A DNA stretch of 6,290 bases from SIG603 sp964370405. Its GTDB lineage: Bacteria > Bacillota > Clostridia > Oscillospirales > Acutalibacteraceae. The DNA is taken from contig CAYJJB010000097.1 in assembly GCA_964370405.1 (NCBI GenBank), positions 1-6,290 on the forward strand. The letters run 5' to 3'. The first letter of the stretch is position 1. Each line of letters begins with the position of its first letter. Below, one piece after another: positions 4,914 through 6,290 of the stretch. The notes under the pieces are model-generated. The model was not told where the DNA came from, searched no databases, and saw only the letters and a list, made by a program, of their open reading frames with translations. The translations under genes and the position numbers were made by a program.

Positions 4914-5930
4914 ATGAAATTTAATATTTTATTAACAAGCACATGTTGTATGATATTTTTTAGTGTGTCGCATTGTTTTGCTGAAATCAATTACTCTGAA
5001 AAATTGGTAAAGGATGTTGCACAAACGTATGGCTACTGTACAGGTCAAGATATAACTTTGGCTGCAATTGAAAAAAATTTTCCATCCTTGAAGCCACAAG
5101 TTGTAATTGCTCGAAGTAAATTCTCTTCTGCCTTTGGTTCTTCTCTAGAGAACCTAGAGTCTAAAATGCAATCAAGGTTAGGTAAAAAAACATGGGATAC
5201 ATTAAAAAATAATATTTTCAATGCACTTAAACAAAATTTAGAATTCACGTTCACTAAGGAACAATCTAAGCTATTTATAGATGAAGTAAAACAAAGAGCT
5301 TCTGGAACAATTAACTCTCCGATTCGTGAGACTCTTTTACTTTTCAATCCTGATTATCTAGAATACCCAGAAAAAGAGTTTTTTGACGGTTTTGTAGAAA
5401 CTTATTCATCTACGGGTAATACTAAAGCAAAAGGTTTAGACTTCACAATTAAATATCCAATGTCATGGATTGCAAAAGAAGGAAATAGGCCAAATATTGT
5501 TCAAAAATTTAGTTCTGTTCATCGTATGGGACACACAGAATTAATGATACTAATCAAAAATATTCCTGAATTTTCTAGACTAAATCCATCGCGAGAAGAT
5601 TTAACGAAAATGGTTAATGAAATAGCATCTGAAGGTGATTTTAAAGACTTCTTACCCAACGGGAGTATACTAATAGCTAGTGAGAAAATAGTCTTAGAAA
5701 CTCTTCCTGGCATATGGTTGAACTATAAATATAGAGCTCAACGTGGGAGGCATAGCGTAGAGTTCGAAGCAATTTCTTATATGTTATTTTATAAAGATAA
5801 ATCCATATCAATTCAAATAGCTTCTAATCCTAGTATAAACAATGAAGAAATGAACCACGAAAATTTGGAAAAAAATGTAATACTTCTTGAGCTTATGGTT
5901 AATAGTTTTGTATTGCATGACTTGTATTGA
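4914..5930 (+). CDS. Exported protein of unknown function
   Basis: I do not recognise this family. Two in-frame ATGs are possible, at 4902 (342 residues) and 4914 (338 residues). I chose 4914 because the product then starts MKFN and runs straight into a hydrophobic signal core, and a weak GGATGG (4904-4909) precedes it. The signal peptide likely ends at CFA-E, about 23 residues in; the Cys is not in a proper lipobox, so a soluble periplasmic or secreted protein is expected. The mature N-terminal part (about 24-150) is helical and charged. From about residue 170 the pattern changes to alternating strands with FTIKYPMSW and a later LPGIWLNYKY, which loosely recalls PsbP/DUF1795-like domains; that is only a fold-level guess. 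It is separated from the ankyrin gene by about 270 bases and seems to have its own promoter, so the two are neighbours rather than a tight operon. Confidence 0.85.
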   Translation: MKFNILLTSTCCMIFFSVSHCFAEINYSEKLVKDVAQTYGYCTGQDITLAAIEKNFPSLKPQVVIARSKFSSAFGSSLENLESKMQSRLGKKTWDTLKNNIFNALKQNLEFTFTKEQSKLFIDEVKQRASGTINSPIRETLLLFNPDYLEYPEKEFFDGFVETYSSTGNTKAKGLDFTIKYPMSWIAKEGNRPNIVQKFSSVHRMGHTELMILIKNIPEFSRLNPSREDLTKMVNEIASEGDFKDFLPNGSILIASEKIVLETLPGIWLNYKYRAQRGRHSVEFEAISYMLFYKDKSISIQIASNPSINNEEMNHENLEKNVILLELMVNSFVLHDLY

Positions 5931-5940
5931 TTTTATAAAA

Positions 5941-6093
5941 CTCGTTTGCATACAAGATATTAACGACCGCCCCATATATCGAGCTGCCATTGCCGCTAAA
6001 GCCCATATTATTATCACAGGGGATAAGGATTTACCGGACGCTGGTATTACGCATCCTAGCATTTTAACGGCAGCTAAATTTTTAGATGAATAA
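5941..6093 (+). pseudogene. PIN-domain toxin, 5'-truncated fragment
   Basis: About 50 codons encode the C-terminal third of a PIN-domain ribonuclease of the toxin type (COG1569-like, usually about 130-145 residues). The visible signs are D-I-N-D-R-PIY followed by AAIAAKA, then the hallmark I-I-I-TGDKDL, and an ending of ILTAAKFL before TAA. The family's later acidic metal-binding residues are present, but the N-terminal part with the first catalytic Asp is missing. The frame is open back to 5887, but bases 5887-5930 are the end of the exported-protein gene in another frame and do not look like PIN sequence, so the join lies around 5931-5946. There is no ribosome binding site or antitoxin partner in view. 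It should be inactive. The fragment mirrors the truncated YoeB gene on the other side of the exported-protein pair. Confidence 0.82.
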
Positions 6094-6163
6094 ATTATGG
6101 CAATGCAAAAGGTAGTGGGGGAGTATAAAAGTGAAGAACAAAAAAATATATCGTCAGAAAAAC

Positions 6164-6182
6164 TTGTACAATACTTGTACAA
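6164..6182. promoter_or_regulatory. Two TTGTACAA palindromes one helical turn apart
   Basis: TTGTACAA, itself a perfect palindrome, occurs at 6164-6171 and again at 6175-6182, a period of 11 bases, inside a tandem ACTTGTACAA-W repeat. This could bind a dimeric regulator, or a recombinase given the tRNA 3' end only about 60 bases away. The function is not known. Confidence 0.4.
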
Positions 6183-6195
6183 AACGCTACCAAAG

Positions 6196-6230
6196 AAAAA
6201 AGCCCTTGCGGAGTATTTTCCGTAAGAGCT
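6196..6230 (-). terminator. Rho-independent terminator of the tRNA-Leu transcript
   Basis: Read on the minus strand, AGCTCTTACGGA (6230-6219) pairs with TCCGCAAGGGCT (6212-6201) with one mismatch and one G-T pair. The loop has six bases, and six T follow counting the last stem base. It lies ten bases after the CCA end of the tRNA. This is a strong, textbook-like terminator. Confidence 0.85.
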
Positions 6231-6239
6231 TAATTTTCT

Positions 6240-6290
6240 TGGTACCCAGAGCCGGACTTGAACCGGCACAGCCTTGCGGCCGAGGGATTT
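6240..6290 (-). tRNA. tRNA-Leu, 3' part (5' part off window)
   Basis: The minus strand reads from the last anticodon base through AA and the anticodon-stem arm TCCCT. A long variable arm follows with stem CGGCC/GGCTG and loop GCAA. Then come a T arm GCCGG-TTCAAGT-CCGGC, the acceptor arm TCTGGGT, discriminator A and an encoded CCA (6240-6242). The long variable arm means a class II tRNA, and discriminator A with this layout fits leucine rather than serine. The visible anticodon base is A36, so the anticodon is UAA or CAA; the loop bases resemble bacterial tRNA-Leu(UAA), but the window ends before this can be settled. tRNA 3' ends are favoured integration sites for mobile elements. Confidence 0.9.

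Noticed and set aside
6097..6225. 42-codon ORF between the PIN fragment and the tRNA
   Set aside because: It has no ribosome binding site, no recognisable domain, and ends inside the minus-strand terminator hairpin, so it is most likely chance.
6240..6268. Direct repeat of the tRNA 3' end elsewhere in the window as an attachment site
   Set aside because: I looked for TGGTACCCAGAGCC and its complement in the rest of the window and did not see it; any partner site must lie outside.
5808..6269. 153-codon minus-strand ORF over the end of the window
   Set aside because: It runs antisense through the exported-protein gene, the PIN fragment and into the tRNA and its terminator, and its product shows no recognisable domain.

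Overview
The window is AT-rich bacterial DNA of accessory character. It has Gram-negative-type signal peptides on two genes, clear AGGAGG-type ribosome binding sites, a plasmid-type mobilization region, pieces of two toxin-antitoxin modules, and a tRNA-Leu gene running in from the right edge. I cannot name the species. The tRNA suggests a chromosomal integration locus rather than a free plasmid, but that is inference.

Bases 1-2501 hold the C-terminal part of a conjugative relaxase (MobA-like); its catalytic N-terminus lies off the left edge. Two smaller genes (457-963 and 973/976-1464) are nested inside it in another frame, each with its own ribosome binding site. This is the layout known from ColE1-type mob regions, where mobB and mobD lie within mobA. 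The relaxase frame stays open through about 1 kb of overlap, then continues as a C-terminal domain containing a gapless 63-residue internal repeat.

Bases 2502-2987 hold a RelB/DinJ-family antitoxin gene followed, two bases later, by a YoeB-family toxin gene that is cut off after residue 46. Immediately after its stop codon lies a 92-bp imperfect palindrome and then a gene-free stretch crowded with inverted repeats.

Bases 3263-5930 hold two genes for exported proteins, each with its own likely promoter: a protein made almost wholly of ankyrin repeats, and an unrecognised two-part protein of about 338 residues. Just after the second gene lies a PIN-domain toxin fragment that has lost its 5' part. 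The two exported-protein genes are therefore flanked by a 3'-truncated toxin on the left and a 5'-truncated toxin on the right, which suggests insertion or recombination cargo.

Bases 6094-6290 hold paired TTGTACAA boxes, a strong minus-strand terminator, and the 3' part of tRNA-Leu on the minus strand. The likely picture is a decaying mobilizable or integrative element next to a tRNA, carrying a secreted ankyrin protein and a second exported protein between broken addiction modules.
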